DNA of 64,000 bases from Thereva unica. Taxonomy: Eukaryota > Arthropoda > Insecta > Diptera > Therevidae. The notes under the pieces are model-generated. The model was not told where the DNA came from. It saw only the letters and a list, made by a program, of their open reading frames with translations, and searched no databases. The DNA lies in contig OX465284.1 of NCBI GenBank assembly GCA_949987705.1, forward strand, positions 112,389,163-112,453,162, in the 5' to 3' direction. The position numbers and the translations under genes are program-made. Below, piece after piece: positions 1 to 16,651 of this stretch; within the stretch, counting starts at the first letter, position 1, and each line of letters opens with the position of its first letter.

Positions 1-19
1 TATCTGAAAAATGTTTTTA

Positions 20-4738
<4,719 letters not shown>

Positions 4739-5640
4739 GGTGTATGAAAGTGATGCTTATTTCCTGGTTTTGAACCGGTATAAAGAGTTTAAATTAACAA
4801 TGAATCACTGGAGTGAGCTTGGTTAACTCGCAAGACAAACAAACACAAAACACCGAGATTGCAGTGGCTTGACAGCTCTTTATTGACAGGAGAAATGGGA
4901 CAGATGTGAAGTTGAAGTTCTTGCTCTCGAGAAGTCCATACATGGGATTTTGAAAGCATTCCTGGTAGTCGTTAATTCGGTTATTTTGTGGCGTTAATTG
5001 TTTTGTTTTTGAGAACTACTTGGCGTATTACCAGAAGCATTTAATCTTTCATTTAACTTTTACAAATACTATATACAAATGCTAGGTTGAAGTTGGGGCG
5101 CAACAAATGGGTTAATTCTGAATTTTCAGTTAACGGTTGATAGTTTGAAGAAAAAAATTAATTTAAATTTTTTACTGTGTCCTGGGGCATAATTAGGCTT
5201 CGAAAATCGAATATTTGTAAAACTGTTACACAGAGGAGCGGGAGAGGCATTAGTTCTTAACCTTAACTTGGAGTGGAGGCATAATTAGCGTCGCTCCTGC
5301 CGCTGTATTATAAGGAACGTATTCATTGATTTTTTGAGTATCTGGGGTTTCTCTCTTGCAACTTTGACCACTTGGCTAAATAGATATATTTTTGAAGAGG
5401 GCAGAAACCTTACAATCAAAAACAGAGTATTGTTTTCGTGGCTTCCCATTTATCGGGTGAATTGCAGTTAGGAAAAGAAAGACTATCCCAATCTGCCATG
5501 AATCCAAATATCTTTTTCCGGGTTACTAAAAGATGGCATCCTTATTGTATTGTAAAAGCGTACATACCTAACTCTGAAGGACAAAGGAACATGTCCATTA
5601 TGATGTCATAGTGATCTTACTTGAAACCTAATGTTAAAGT
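4739..5640. other. No gene recognised upstream of NSMAF
   Basis: About 900 bases 5' of the NSMAF start. No long open frame, tRNA or clear repeat was seen. The NSMAF promoter and 5' UTR presumably lie at its left end, but no core promoter motif can be assigned with confidence. Confidence 0.4.
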
Positions 5641-6760
5641 GTCGCTTCTTCGCTACACCACCTCGAGGACGTAATGAATCTTCTTAGTTGCGGGATCCCA
5701 ATTTTCGAGATTTCCACAAGCTTGCTTAGGAAGGGTTCACCAAAAGTGGTTAATCTCCTGCTTAAGGTTGGGCAGCGACAGAGAAGGTTTTGTATACTAT
5801 CCTTCTCGACCAGATTCTTGCAGCTTCTACAGAAATCATCGGTCTCGAGACCTAAGCGGGCCGCATGCTTCCCTATCAGACAGTGACCCCTATAACTGAG
5901 TGGTCCGTCTATACCCCCCTATAACTGAGTGGTCCGTCTGCGGTCGCAAGAGGGCCAAGTCATTTTGGACGAGGTGCTTTTGTTAAGATCGCTCCAATGC
6001 TTCTCTGCTTGTTCCATTGTGTGTTGTTTGCGTCGGTGTTTAAAGTTAGCTCAAGGCATACCAACCCTTTCCTTTCCAGCAGGGAGAGTGGCGGTCGTGC
6101 CAGTTCGTCAGGCTGAGCCATCCCATTTAAAGATCTGCGGCATTCAGAGATAGATATAGAGCTGTGCAAGAAAGTGCAAGAACCGGGGCCTTCGGACCCG
6201 CCTGACTGTCTTCGAAGTTTCGAAGTCTCTCTTGGTATATTCTGCAGTGATCGGGTAGTCGAAAGGAGGCCTCAATCCCAAGCTCCGGTGAAAAAGGTCC
6301 TCCTCCTATCTGACTCTCGAGCTTAGAGCCATCAGTGAAGAAGTTTGTGGCACCCTGAATACATGTTGTCCATTTCTCCATTCACGACGTGGAAAGATGT
6401 GCACCTCGTAGTTTTTCGTGAAGGTAACCTCGGATATGCAAAAATCTTTTCTGTGGGGATGTTGACAGAGTTCAACACCTTCATGTGTCCTCCCCTAATT
6501 CCGGTCCAAGATACATATCTAAGGGCTGCGATAATTGCGTTTTCCTTTGCCACAAGAAGCAAAGGAGGGAGGTATAACATAACATTTAGGGCATCTGCAA
6601 CTATAAGTGTAGATTAAAGTGCCCCTGATGTGCATAACTCCGCACATCTTTGCACTTTCAGCAGTTTGTGTAGCACGGTGGACCTACTCAAGGTGGGCCA
6701 CCATACTAAGACCCCGTATGGGAGTATTGGATATCCAATCTCTATGAGGATCCATCGTCT
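5640..6760 (-). pseudogene. R1/LOA-like retrotransposon, RNase H and C-terminal part
   Basis: Minus-strand 3' half of an ORF2. Around 6127-6381 a typical RNase H start reads NFFTDGSKLESQIGGG. Upstream (6400-6760) is the linker between RT and RNase H (AELCTSGAL, LPPLLLVAKENAIIAALR). The C-terminal zinc-type tail at 5645-5886 includes FCRSCKNL, LLCRCPTLSRR and PFLSKLVEISKIG. The same C-terminal motif appears on the plus strand at 46390-46570, so these are copies of one family. Frameshifts make it a relic. Confidence 0.75.
5887..5939. repeat. Two-copy direct repeat inside the R1/LOA relic
   Basis: The 24-base block starting CCCCTATAACTGAGTGG occurs twice with a 29-base period (5887-5910 and 5916-5939). 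It looks like a local replication duplication within the dead element. Confidence 0.7.
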
Positions 6761-7730
6761 TCTTCTTCGTCCTTGATCCGTTAGCTGGCGGTCCGAACGA
6801 TTCGTTTCCATTCTTGATGATTTTTGGCGACGTCTCGAGCCTCGATAACTGATAATCGTTGATTCTTTAAGTCGCCCTCGATATTCTGGCTAAACCAGGT
6901 TTTCTTCGGTGCCGATCGCTAAATTCTCCAGTCTCCCGGACGGTCTGGCACCAGAAGTTATCATCCATTCGGCAAACATGTCCAAACCACCGTAGTCGAC
7001 GTTTTTTGTATTGCTTCTTCGATCAATGTCTGTTGATCGCATCTTTGTCTGTCTCGTTTCGAAGGCGAGCGACGGAGAGCGAATATTTGATTAATGCCTC
7101 CTCAATGTGGTCGCTTGTTCTTTCCGTGCGCGCTTGTTCTTTCCGGCTCATTTGCTCTCGATGTTTCTGTAGCCTGGATTGTACGATTTTCTTAAATACT
7201 TTGCCGATGACCGAAAGGAGGCTAATACCGCGATAATTCTTTCATTCCCGACTGTCGCTTTTCTACAAAATCGCTTTCTTTCACACCGACTGGACACGAT
7301 CCGAATGCCATATGTGTGCTATGAGGTGGTGGAGTTGTTGTGATAAGAAATCATCTCGGCGTTTACTTGATCTATTCCCGGCGGTTTTCCATTTTTCAGC
7401 GCTATTATTGCCGTCTTCACCTCGATAATTGTCGGTTCGGTATCGAGAAACTGCTTCGTCAGTTGTTCGATAATCGGCAGTTTGGGTGCTGGACTTTGTA
7501 GTGGATTGGGGTTATACATATAGCTGGTGGAACACCGCTGCAGGCGCCCATGGGGAGAAGTCACGAAATCCATTAGATTTTTTGATGCTGTTTTGCCGCC
7601 TAACCGCCGGATTGTCTGGTACAGCGTCTGGTACTCGAGCCTTGACGCCGCTTCTTCCATATCGACCGCAACGTTATTCCAGTACGCTTCTCGTTCCGAT
7701 TTCATTCTGTCGAACTTCTTTGTTTAATCG
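6760..7730 (-). pseudogene. RTE-like retrotransposon fragment
   Basis: Frame 7319-7705 (minus) has the linker before the RT domain: REAYWNNVAVDMEEAA, LYQTIRRLGGK and the RT-start signature EVKTAIIALKNGKPPGIDQV. The rest of RT is missing or frameshifted. The 3' end near 6770-6850 encodes SDRQLTDQ followed by an AG-rich tail, a module also found at 15400-15490 on the plus strand. Confidence 0.7.
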
Positions 7731-7844
7731 TCGGTATTGACGTGTTTCATTTGTTTGCGCTGATCGCCGAGGTCCAGACAGCTGTCTCAGATCCATGGCT
7801 GCGCCCGTTTACGGATAGGTGGACACAACTCTATCATTTTATAT

Positions 7845-8290
7845 TAGGGGAGAAGCCCCACTTCTTCACAAAGGATTTTTTGCAAGCGAAATGTGCTATG
7901 TTCGTTTTTTTAATGCGCTCCCTGTGTTTTCATTACAGAAGCGCTTCTTGCGGGATTATTCCCAGATATTTGACATTTTTGCTAAATTTGAGCCTAACAT
8001 TGTTAAGCCGGGGAGGAGTGGGATTGGTTAAGAGTGGGATTTTACACCTCTTCGTAGTTCTGTTTTTGCTGGGTTAACGCTGAGTCCGCGTGTGGCAGCC
8101 AAATTTGAAAGGATTTGTAATGCTGCCCCCTTGAGATCACAAAGATACTTGAGGAAATGTGGTACTCCTTGTCGCAACTTTTCTCTCCACAGGTCCCGAT
8201 TATTCACCGATGTCATCCAATTTGGCTATACTAAGCTCGAAGGCTGGGTCTCATCCGCTGTCGCACCCCAGATCTGTTATATGTATTGTT
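7845..8290 (-). pseudogene. R1-like reverse transcriptase fragment
   Basis: Minus-strand frames carry VPHFLKYLCDLKGAALQILS and GLSVNPAKTEL, then (in another frame) NNVRLKFSKNVKYLGIIPQ. This is the part of an R1/LOA-type RT that follows the catalytic YADD. Several frameshifts; no intact gene. Confidence 0.65.
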
Positions 8291-9299
8291 AAAATGAAAC
8301 AGAAGAAGAATAAAATAATAAAATTAATACTATGAAAACTGCACTCCTCCTCTTAATACCTTGTTTATGTGGTTAGACTATTTTGGCTGGAAAATAGACC
8401 TACAAGAAATCAAACTAATCCTACTTACTCTGATTCTGGCAATTTTCCTCACATCGATCATCTATTAATCGCTAATTTAACGAATTACTGGTGACATTGG
8501 CCAATTTTCACTCTAAACACCCATTAACCAATTAACTAATCAATAAACACGATCCACGATCACTGGATCGAGAAGCTGCTGCTCATAAGGTCAAGTTCGC
8601 ATAGGGCCACTACTCGATAGACAAGAAAGACAAGATCTAAGACACCAATTTCTATGTTACTCTGCAGTTATCCCTTACCGGAAACTGGATGATGTCGTCG
8701 TCGTCTTCCCGTAGGTGTTCCAGACAAAAAGCAAAAAGAGGAATCCCAGACCTTACATAATTGAGTTCTGTGTGCCATCACAGGAGGAGGTGGAGACCGG
8801 GGAGGAAGTCAATAAAGAGTTTAAGCGAATATTTTTTTAAGTCATCTGGACAAAAATGGCAACATGAGTGGCTACGCGGGGCAGCCTTATGTTTCCGATT
8901 TTTTTGTCATGTTATCCGCAAATAGAGAGCAAATCAAGCGCAAATAATTTTTCATTGTCTCCGATCAATTCTGTTCTGGATTTTAGAATCCAGGTCCGAA
9001 TTTAATGGCATATTGTCTGAAAGGATGATTAAGTATGTAATTTTGGATAATTTCGAATCCAGGCCTGTTCCATAAGTTTTGTCTATAAAAGATTACGATT
9101 GTTTTGCGACGTCTTCAAATCTTTTCTAGATTTCGCATTGGATAAAACCGCGTGAGTTTCAAAACTAAACTCGTACCAATCCGGGATTTATTTGTTGTAA
9201 TTTCGTTTCGAATTTTAATCGCAATTAGTCTACTTATCCGTTCGGAAGTGTCGTCAGTGTCCTTATATATATATAAAATAATAAAATAAATATATAATA
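8291..9299. other. No gene recognised
   Basis: About 1 kb between retrotransposon debris and the gag-like gene. It starts with an A-rich stretch (AATAAAATAATAAAATTAAT), possibly the tail of an old insertion. The promoter and 5' UTR of the downstream gene should lie near 9100-9299, where the sequence is AT-rich just before the start codon; no specific motif is called. Confidence 0.4.
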
Positions 9300-10269
9300 A
9301 TGTCGTACGTGTCTGACGCTGAACAGGATAAAAGTAACGAATTCCATCACAATCGTGCTGCAACTGGTCTAGTATCGAAAGTAACCAAAGCAATGGCAGC
9401 CAAAGCGACAGAGAACAGGTGGCGCCACAATAAGCCTGACGATTCAGATTCGGAAATATCAGATTCTGATCACTTCTTAGCTAAAGGTAAATGTGGAATT
9501 AAAATTGTGAAACTATATACATATATTCCGCAAATGAGTATAATGTTCATTAGGTGCGTTCTTGCTAACGCCATCCTATGAGCTATCGATGGAACGTGCC
9601 GCTGTTATATGTGAAAAACTGAATTTTAAAGGATGCTTCAGCCTGACGAAAACTGCAACTGGGATACTATTTAAATTTTCACATCCAGAGGATTATCAAG
9701 CGGTGTTTAAGAAAGGATTTCATAAAGTAACTGGAGCTAGATTTTATAGAAAAGTAATGTGGTTTTATAAGTGTGTTTAAGCTGTGAGATTTTTTAATAA
9801 GTGAATATATTTTTTTCATATTAAGGTGCCAGTTCCGTGTAGGCCACAAAAGACTTTCACTTTATATGTTTTGGATGTCCCTGAGGATATTCCTGTAGAA
9901 GATGTTCGGCATTCACTATATAAATTTAATTCGGTGGTTGAAGTGGTGCGATTAGTCGTTAGCACTATACCAATACCTGTGCCAAAGGAACAAACTAATG
10001 ATGGTGATGGTAAGTGTGCAGTTTTTTAGTTTTTATAAAATTCAATTAACAAAATCGTACTTTGCAGGAACAACGACTCCTAAACCTGCTATTCCAAAGG
10101 AGCAACAACCCAATAAGGAGGCATCTCCGCCCTTGATTCGCATAACGTTAGCTTCCCATGATGAATATAATATTCTCCTTCAAAATGGATTAAATTTCTA
10201 TGATGCAACATTCTTTCCAACTGAAGCCAATATTCCGGTGGCTTCTGGTAAAATAGTTTACAAGAAACG
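9300..10269 (+). CDS. Four-exon gene for a LINE gag (ORF1)-like protein, possibly domesticated
   Basis: Exons 9300-9486, 9554-9753, 9826-10009 and 10068-10269 join in frame with GT-AG introns of 67, 72 and 58 nt. The product starts MSYVSDAEQDKSNEF, has an acidic stretch (DDSDSEISDSDHF), then a compact domain (ERAAVICEKLNFKGCFSLTK, FKFSHPEDYQAVFKKGF). This is followed by KTFTLYVLDVPEDIPVEDVR and, after a proline-rich linker, PLIRITLASHDEYNILLQNG. That order (RRM-like module, then a block resembling the Pfam PRE_C2HC region) is the layout of gag proteins of jockey-type retrotransposons. The usual CCHC zinc knuckles are not seen: exon 4 ends in phase 2 at a good donor (CG|GTAAGT) and no convincing next exon was found, so the 3' end is unresolved. 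No plus-strand RT follows it. Frame and splice sites support a host gene; function unknown. Confidence 0.6.
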
Positions 10270-10850
10270 GTAAGTGGAATACATTTTTCGCAATACATTT
10301 ATTTATAATGCTAGTACCACTAAACCAACCAAAAATATCGAAACATTTGCAATTCTACCATAGGCCTTAGAAATCGAGTTCCTATCACAACATTAAACAG
10401 CTCCGATCGGCTTATTCTGACCATCTTCAGTAGTCTCTTGTGTGCATATTACACTTAAGGGTTAAAACGATTGTGAGATATTCTTCCGCAGTTAATGTTC
10501 CCGTACTCTTACAACAGCCAAAGATTCATTCAAGTAAATTTGGACCATTACCGAAGCTGTTGTCTACCTCAGTAGTATTTCATTCAAATAGTCCGATTGT
10601 TCGTTTTAATGCCCTAAATTTTGTACGTATATGTAGATTATTTGTGGCTCTGCAAGTGATTGGATGAACACGATAAGTCTTGAATAATTGGTCCCGAATT
10701 TTTATAATAAAAAAAGAGTTTCCACTGTCAGAAAACACTGTCACAGGATTCTATTCCAATTTTATTTGGTCTACTGTGCCATCCCTGTCTTTAAAAACCA
10801 TCTAGGTTAAGACCTTTCTTCTTCTTCAATAGGTCTTTATTATATGTATA
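10270..10850. other. Unresolved 3' region of the gag-like gene
   Basis: A terminal exon completing the phase-2 junction could start after the AG at 10401 or at one of several other AG sites; all candidates give only short tails before a stop. No zinc-knuckle coding was seen. Nothing else is recognised here. Confidence 0.35.
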
Positions 10851-10859
10851 GGATTCGTG

Positions 10860-12110
10860 TCCCAAATCTTCCTGGGAGTAAAGAAGTCGCGAAGAAGGAG
10901 GCTCAGCCTCACAGTCGCACAGCAAGTGCTTCGCAGTTTCAGGAGCTGCCCCGCAGAACCGACAGCTTATGATCGGCTACCAGTCCTATTTTGTTTAGAT
11001 GGTAGTTAAGCGAACAGTGGCTCGTCAGGAGCTCTGTTATTATTTTTAGCTACCACCTCCAGAGATTTAAAAGTTTGTCCGCTTTAGCTTTATCGATTTG
11101 AATAAATCTTTTAGCTTGACGAGCACTATGGGTCCTTGTCCAGCTTTGAAGAAACAGCTACTCGACCCAATTTTCGATGGCCGTTCTTACGTGGCAGCTC
11201 GCTGAGCTGCAGAAAGGTTCCGGACCGATAAGTGATCAGTTTGCGGCTACTCTAGCTAGGCTGTCGGCAATTTCATTACCAATATGACCTTCGGGGCCCG
11301 GAATTCACATCAGCGTGACATTGTTGTTCCTGCTGAAGGATTTTACAGACAGGAGGCAATCTAGGACAGTCTTTGATGACAGCCTGTGGATTTAATGGCC
11401 AGCAGGACAGTTTGCGCTTTATTGATACAGGACTCAGCACACACCTGGATGTCGAGTACCGCAGCCTGAAAAACAGTCCAATGCCCAGAGCCATGGATAT
11501 TTTACTCCTTGGGCCATATACGCCCAGCCCTACCTCTTTATCGGCTTTGGAACCTTCCGTATAGCAAAAGGTCGTGCTTCCTCTAAAGAGGGGCCTGTCA
11601 TGTTGCCACTCTGGCCTACTTTAAATAATTGTCGTAAACGGTTTGTCAAAGTCAAGAGTAGCAGGAATAGTATCGGACAATGATATCAATGGCTCTAGGT
11701 TCAGCTCTTTGAGGATCGATAAATGATCCAGAAGGTCTGCTAGCATAAAGGAGAATAGCTCCTATAGACGCAGCGCCCCCGTCAGGGCCCTTTTTTCACT
11801 ACTAGATGAAGCGGAAGAAGATTCAGTAGGGCCGAAGTCGGACAGGTGCTTTTAGCCTCCGTGATACCAAGACAGGCTAGTCTTTGCACCCTGGCCAGCT
11901 TAATCACAGCACCCTTTTGTTTGGTCTTGGCTCACCATGCGATGGATGCCTCGTACATGACCATGGTCCTTATGATCGTCGTATATATCTAAAACATCAA
12001 ACTCGGTTTGAGGCCACCGATTTTCTCTACAAATTTACGGCAAATATGGAGAGATGTAATTGCCTTAGGATACCAAGCTTGCTTTAGGATAACCCATTTC
12101 TTTTGTGTAA
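10860..12110 (-). pseudogene. R1/I-like retrotransposon fragment with RNase H
   Basis: Minus-strand frames read VMYEASIAW and VIKLARVQRLACLGIT (end of RT), LLNLLPLHLVVKK, then an RNase H start close to the YTDGSK type (CYTEGSKADKEVGLGVYGP). Further RNase H pieces follow (LNPQAVIKD, QEQQCHADVNSGP). Several frameshifts are needed. It belongs to a different subfamily from the 5640-6760 copy. Confidence 0.7.
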
Positions 12111-12179
12111 CATGGAGTGCCTGTTACGTCAATGTCAAATTCTATGTCCTATCTTCTAACAAACTTTTTTAAGTAATAA

Positions 12180-12990
12180 AGGTGCAAGAGAGGTTAACCT
12201 CTCATGTTGTAGTTATTCACTCTAAATGACGTGCGTCTTCTTAATAAACCTGAGCCCACCTTGCCATTCATCAGCCGATGAACGAATTTAACTTCAGCGA
12301 CCTTGCGACGCTTATGGAAAGAGTTTAAGTTGGGCAATTTAAGTCTACTCGCATAAGGCGCAAGAGTAAGTGGGTCATCCCACGGGAGGTGGCTGAGTGC
12401 AAATCGGGCGAACTTCCTTTGAACCGATTCGATTCTACCAACATGGGAGGAGTAGTAAGGAGACCATGCCTGGGAGGCGTATTCAAGCAATGGCCTAACT
12501 AAGGATACGTGCAAGTGTTTAGTGATGGAGTTGTTGAATTCCTTGGACCATCTCTTTATAAATCCTAGGACTGAATTGATTTACTTTCAAGCCTAACCCC
12601 TAGATCTATTACAGAGCTAGCGCGGAAGACCTTGTCGAGAAAGGTATAGTCATAAGTTATAACACCATGTTTCTTACTTAAAGTCATGACCTCGCAATTA
12701 CTAATATCAAAGAGCAAGTTGTTGTTGGAACACCGAGAATAGAAGGTGTTCAAGTCTGCTTGCAGAAGTTTTCCATCCTCTATACTCCTTATGTCATCAG
12801 CGTAAATAAGGATTTTACAGTGCCTTAGCAGGGTAACAATGTCATCTATTGATAAAATAAAAAGGAGAGGGCCAAGATGACTGCCTTGCGGGACACCAGA
12901 GCACGCGACCTTATGGAATATGAACCCATTTCTGACCCACCCTGTGAGAGTAATATCTTTAGTCCTCGCAGCTCAAATCATTGCTCTAGC
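12180..12990 (-). pseudogene. Jockey/I-like reverse transcriptase, C-terminal half
   Basis: Reading the minus strand from about 12990: a GVPQG-type motif, LILIYADDIRSIEDGKLLQA with intact catalytic YADD, NTFYSRCSNNNLLFDISN, then VSLVRPLLEYASQAWSPYYS and RIESVQRKFARFALSHL at 12194-12514. The pieces lie in more than one frame, so it is a relic. Confidence 0.75.
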
Positions 12991-13849
12991 ATTCCAACTT
13001 CTCCAGGTCTATGGAGAGTTCATCTACAGAATCCTCAGTGCCGCTGAGTGACCATATTAGTAGAGGAATGCGTCATGGATATTTTTCTGAGTTGGTTGAC
13101 TTACTGTTACCGTACTAAGATCGACATTTCCTATTTATAAAAAAAGTGAATACCTTGCTTTTGTAAAAAATGCCCAAAAACACTGCAGTTTCTGGCTTTT
13201 CTCATCTTTTAAACTGCACAATTGTTTTGACTCTGAGTCACAGTTAAAAGTTTGCAATTAATTACAAAAAATAATCTTAAATAATATTTTAAATAACCAT
13301 TTATGAAACAAAATTAATTACCTGCATTAATTCCAATATATACACATTTTCGTTTCAGCCTTCTCGATGGCAGTATTCCTGGACGAGTTCGCGAATTGCT
13401 TCCGGTGTTCGATGCTGCCGGCTTCTGCAAAATACCACCGCCAACAAGTAAAGTAATAAAGCCAAGGCCATAATAATTTTCTCGACGATTGGTTACGCAA
13501 TGAAGATGCCTTCTCCTCCTCCACATTATTCGACGACGGAAAAACAAAAACAGTTTCATTCTCGATTCATTAATTATTTTTTATTTCCTTTTTGTTTATT
13601 TATGTAACATTGTTAGTTGACTTCTTCTGTTTGTTTATATATTGGACATTGTTTAACGTATTTTATATTGATTGCAACTATATTCAAGAAATTGTGTTTA
13701 ATTTAATAATTGGAGACGTTTCGTTTTTGGTGGTTTTTTTGTTTCTTGAATTTTTATTGTTAATTTCAATATCAATGATTTGGAAAAAAATATATATTTA
13801 TAATTGCGAATACATTAATAATGTTTTTTTTTAATTCAGGGTTAGATAG
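12991..13849. other. No gene recognised
   Basis: Mostly AT-rich. An open minus-strand stretch at 13314-13559 encodes basic, low-complexity protein with a small hydrophobic patch (FITLLVGGG), but no family is recognised and two frames are open over the same DNA, so no gene is called. Confidence 0.35.
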
Positions 13850-14460
13850 CAGCAGACATTATAGTCACATGTAGCGAAGATATAAGGAAAAAGTGGAAGG
13901 AATTTTTTAGCGAGTTGCTGAACGCAAATAAAAGAATCGGACATTTATCAGAACCCCGTCTACTTAGAATTATATTGTGTCACACGATCCTTAAAAGACA
14001 ACAAATTCCCAGGAATTGATAACATCTCTGTAAAGTTGGGTGAACTCTTTCAGCAGCTATACATGAACTACTATGCTGCATACTGTAGGAACGAAAAAAT
14101 GCCTGAATATTGGGAACAAGACATTATCTGCCCAATACAAAATAAAACTGTGCAAACTATATAAGCATATCTCTGGGGTCCATAGTCAGCGAAGACAACG
14201 ATGAAACGATAGACGCACAAAGAAAATTTAACTCCGCAAACAGAACATACTGCTCAGTACCACAGCTGGGAAAAGACCAGTTGGCAAACTACGGTCAAGG
14301 TGGAAAACAACGTTTTAAGGCTGAAGCCACCGAATTTCTCAACATAACAAACTGTAGGCAAGCTGCGTGACAGAGAGACGTCTGGAGGAAGTAGCTGATG
14401 GAGGTCAAGGCTGGAATTAGGCTGTAGAACTATCGAAGAAGAAGACGACGACTTGATAAA
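13850..14460 (+). pseudogene. RTE-like reverse transcriptase scraps
   Basis: Short plus-strand pieces such as IRKKWKEFFSELLNANKRIG and NYYAAYCRNEKMPEYWEQ, followed by an IICPI-type segment, resemble the RT entry region of RTE/CR1-type elements. Stops and frameshifts are frequent. An AAG/GAC-rich run near 14438-14452 may mark its 3' end. Confidence 0.5.
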
Positions 14461-14690
14461 TTCTATAAGAGGAACTGGTTAAAAACGTAAAAATTTTGAT
14501 AGAATATGCAGAACAGTTGGTCCTGCTGAGCCACAAGCAACTGATACGCAATTCATGCACTACAAAGATAAGATTTTGAACGTAAATGCTGCATGCCGCT
14601 CAGTCTCAAAAGCGCAGCACCTTTGTACTCTTGCTTGCAATCGCTGATTCCCTATTGGAGTTTCCTCAAAAATTTCATCGGTGTCTACAC

Positions 14691-15042
14691 GGGTAAATTC
14701 GGGCAAATAATGGCCTCGATTCCCAGATCCGACGGCGGGGAAGTGAGTGCGGATTTGACACTTTGCGATTCTCAAATCCGCGCTCCCGGATTGGTTTAAA
14801 TCGAAAATTCGGAGTGAAGACTCACGCGATAATGAAATATACGATGTCGGATTATCTTAGGCGCATTTGTCGTTCAAATCCGCAGAAAATTTGTTGCGGA
14901 TCACACTTTTACAGCGCGGAAAATGTCAAAAAGAAATTCGGGGTTGCGGATTTGAGAATCGCAAAGTGTCAAATCCGCACTCACTTCCCTCCCGTCGGAT
15001 CTGGGAATCGAGGCCAATATGTCAGAATTTATTACCCATTTT
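14691..15042. mobile_element. Foldback element with about 70-bp arms
   Basis: Positions 14711-14780 and 14947-15015 are inverted copies (core CCTCGATTCCCAGATCCGAC and GGATTTGACACTTTGCGATT). Weaker pairing reaches out to GGGTAAA-type ends. There is no coding content. It is probably a MITE; no target duplication was identified. Confidence 0.7.
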
Positions 15043-15158
15043 ACCATTCCCTAAAAAAAGGGGGAAACCAGAGAAATCAGAGAAACAACAACAAACCTGA
15101 AAAGTAGTCAAAATTGTTTCCTGCAAAGTTGCTCCAAAAGTTTCGTGGCATTATTGGG

Positions 15159-15260
15159 CATTTTCATAAACGTAAGACTGCTGCAGCACTGCAGAATTCA
15201 GCTACAGACTTCCAATTGTTGAATTCTGCAATGTTGCGGACACTTACGTTTATATAAATG
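15159..15260. repeat. Long imperfect palindrome
   Basis: CATTTTCATAAACGTAAG (15159-15176) pairs with CTTACGTTTATATAAATG (15243-15260), and the inner GCAGAATTCA blocks pair around a short centre. It could be a tiny MITE or a hairpin-forming sequence. Confidence 0.6.
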
Positions 15261-15369
15261 TTCATTGTTTCGTCCTCTGTCACCCCAACTTTTTGTTTCA
15301 TGTTTCATCGTGTAAAATGGGCCTATGCATGCTGCAAAGTATGAGTCACGCGTTTTTGACCAGGCTCAT

Positions 15370-15500
15370 GTGTAGGTTCGTCGTCCGATCAATTGTGTGA
15401 CTTGCCTGTCGTGCTATCGCCAAAAATAGTCGAGAATGGAGACGAAAAGTCCCGCTCAGACCGCCAGCTAACGGATCAAAGAAGAAGAAGCTGTCGATTA
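15370..15500 (+). pseudogene. 3' end of an RTE-like element
   Basis: It encodes SDRQLTDQ and ends in an AAGAAGAAG run. This is the same module as the minus-strand 3' end at 6770-6850. Confidence 0.5.
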
Positions 15501-15959
15501 AAAAATGTAGGTTACTATAGACTTACAAGTCGTACTGCAATGTCAGGGTAACTACCTGATATTTCAGAAATGAAGTTTCTGTTTTGTTTGTTATATGAAC
15601 AGGTTGAACGGAAATGTTTGGTGTATACAACTCGTAATCGAAAAGTTGAGTCGCGATCTGCTAGCCTAGAGTGAAAATGCTAAGTTGAAGTTGTACTGGA
15701 AGTCGTGATTCGACTAAAACACCACTTTCTTCAACTTAAACGACTTTTCATGACGTGACGACTCGTCTTTCAGGACAATGGCCAGAGTTAGGTCATAAAT
15801 CAAGTTCTGTGTAGACTCATCCCAAATTGGCCGGCTCTGATGGTGCACTGACACAAATACCCCTTCATATCTTCTGAGGATGGTACAGAGATTCAGCTCC
15901 AAATCTCGTTTACTAAGTTATTCCCCTTTAATCCCTCATGGAAAATAGGGCGGAAAAAA

Positions 15960-16320
15960 TTGCCCTCCAGCGGACTCTATTTAGCACGACAGCTCTCAGC
16001 TCCGTCCAGAGTCTCCCAATTGTTGCGGTCTCTGCTAACAGGTCTTTCAAATCGAAGGGTTCCTTACGAATTCCAATCAAGGGCCGGTTTGGCTAGATTC
16101 TCGATTTCGCTTCGCAGTCTGGCCAATCCAGTTCCATTTCCTTTGTCTGATTTCGGCGTCTATCCTATCTTGGCCGACACGGCGCCATAGTTTTTCCCAG
16201 CGGATTTTTAGGATGAAATCTTGAAGGCGCCTTGTCATAAAATGGGTGACTTTCCATGTTTCGCAACCATACAAAAGAAATGGCTTAACATTGTAGTTGA
16301 ACAGCCGCAATTAGGTGATC
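15960..16320 (-). pseudogene. RTE-like ORF2 C-terminus
   Basis: Minus-strand frame: PFLLYGCETWKVTHFMTRRL, then FILKIRWEKLWRRVGQDRID and KWNWIGQTAKR. This is the conserved tail downstream of RT in RTE-like elements. It is isolated from the rest of the ORF. Confidence 0.75.
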
Positions 16321-16495
16321 TCAGTTGATCTCCATATACGAAACAGGCATATCTATGCGCTTATTGCTTCATTTATTTTGGAACTGATGGCTTCTGGCGC
16401 CACTAGATCATATTTCAAAAGACATCCGAGTCAAAGTTACGTTCCACAGTTCACAAGATCCATAAAATTTACATATAAAAACTTCATAGATTTTG

Positions 16496-16501
16496 TTTAT
16501 T
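16496..16501 (-). promoter_or_regulatory. Possible VPS18 polyadenylation signal
   Basis: An AATAAA hexamer on the minus strand, about 150 nt past the VPS18 stop codon. It is a plausible 3'-end signal; the AT-rich context makes chance occurrence possible. Confidence 0.4.
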
Positions 16502-16651
16502 AATTTCTTTAATGATTAATAATGGCTATTTATGGATATAAAGAATAAAATCGGAACATAACAAAATCATAAACAGCATAATATCACTTTTTCAAATACA
16601 AGTAAACGAAATATAAATTACATAATTGAAAATTCTATTAAAATAAAAACT

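Noticed and set aside
13314..13559. Basic open frame with a hydrophobic patch
   Set aside because: Two overlapping frames are open over the same DNA, neither matches a known family, and no splice context supports it.
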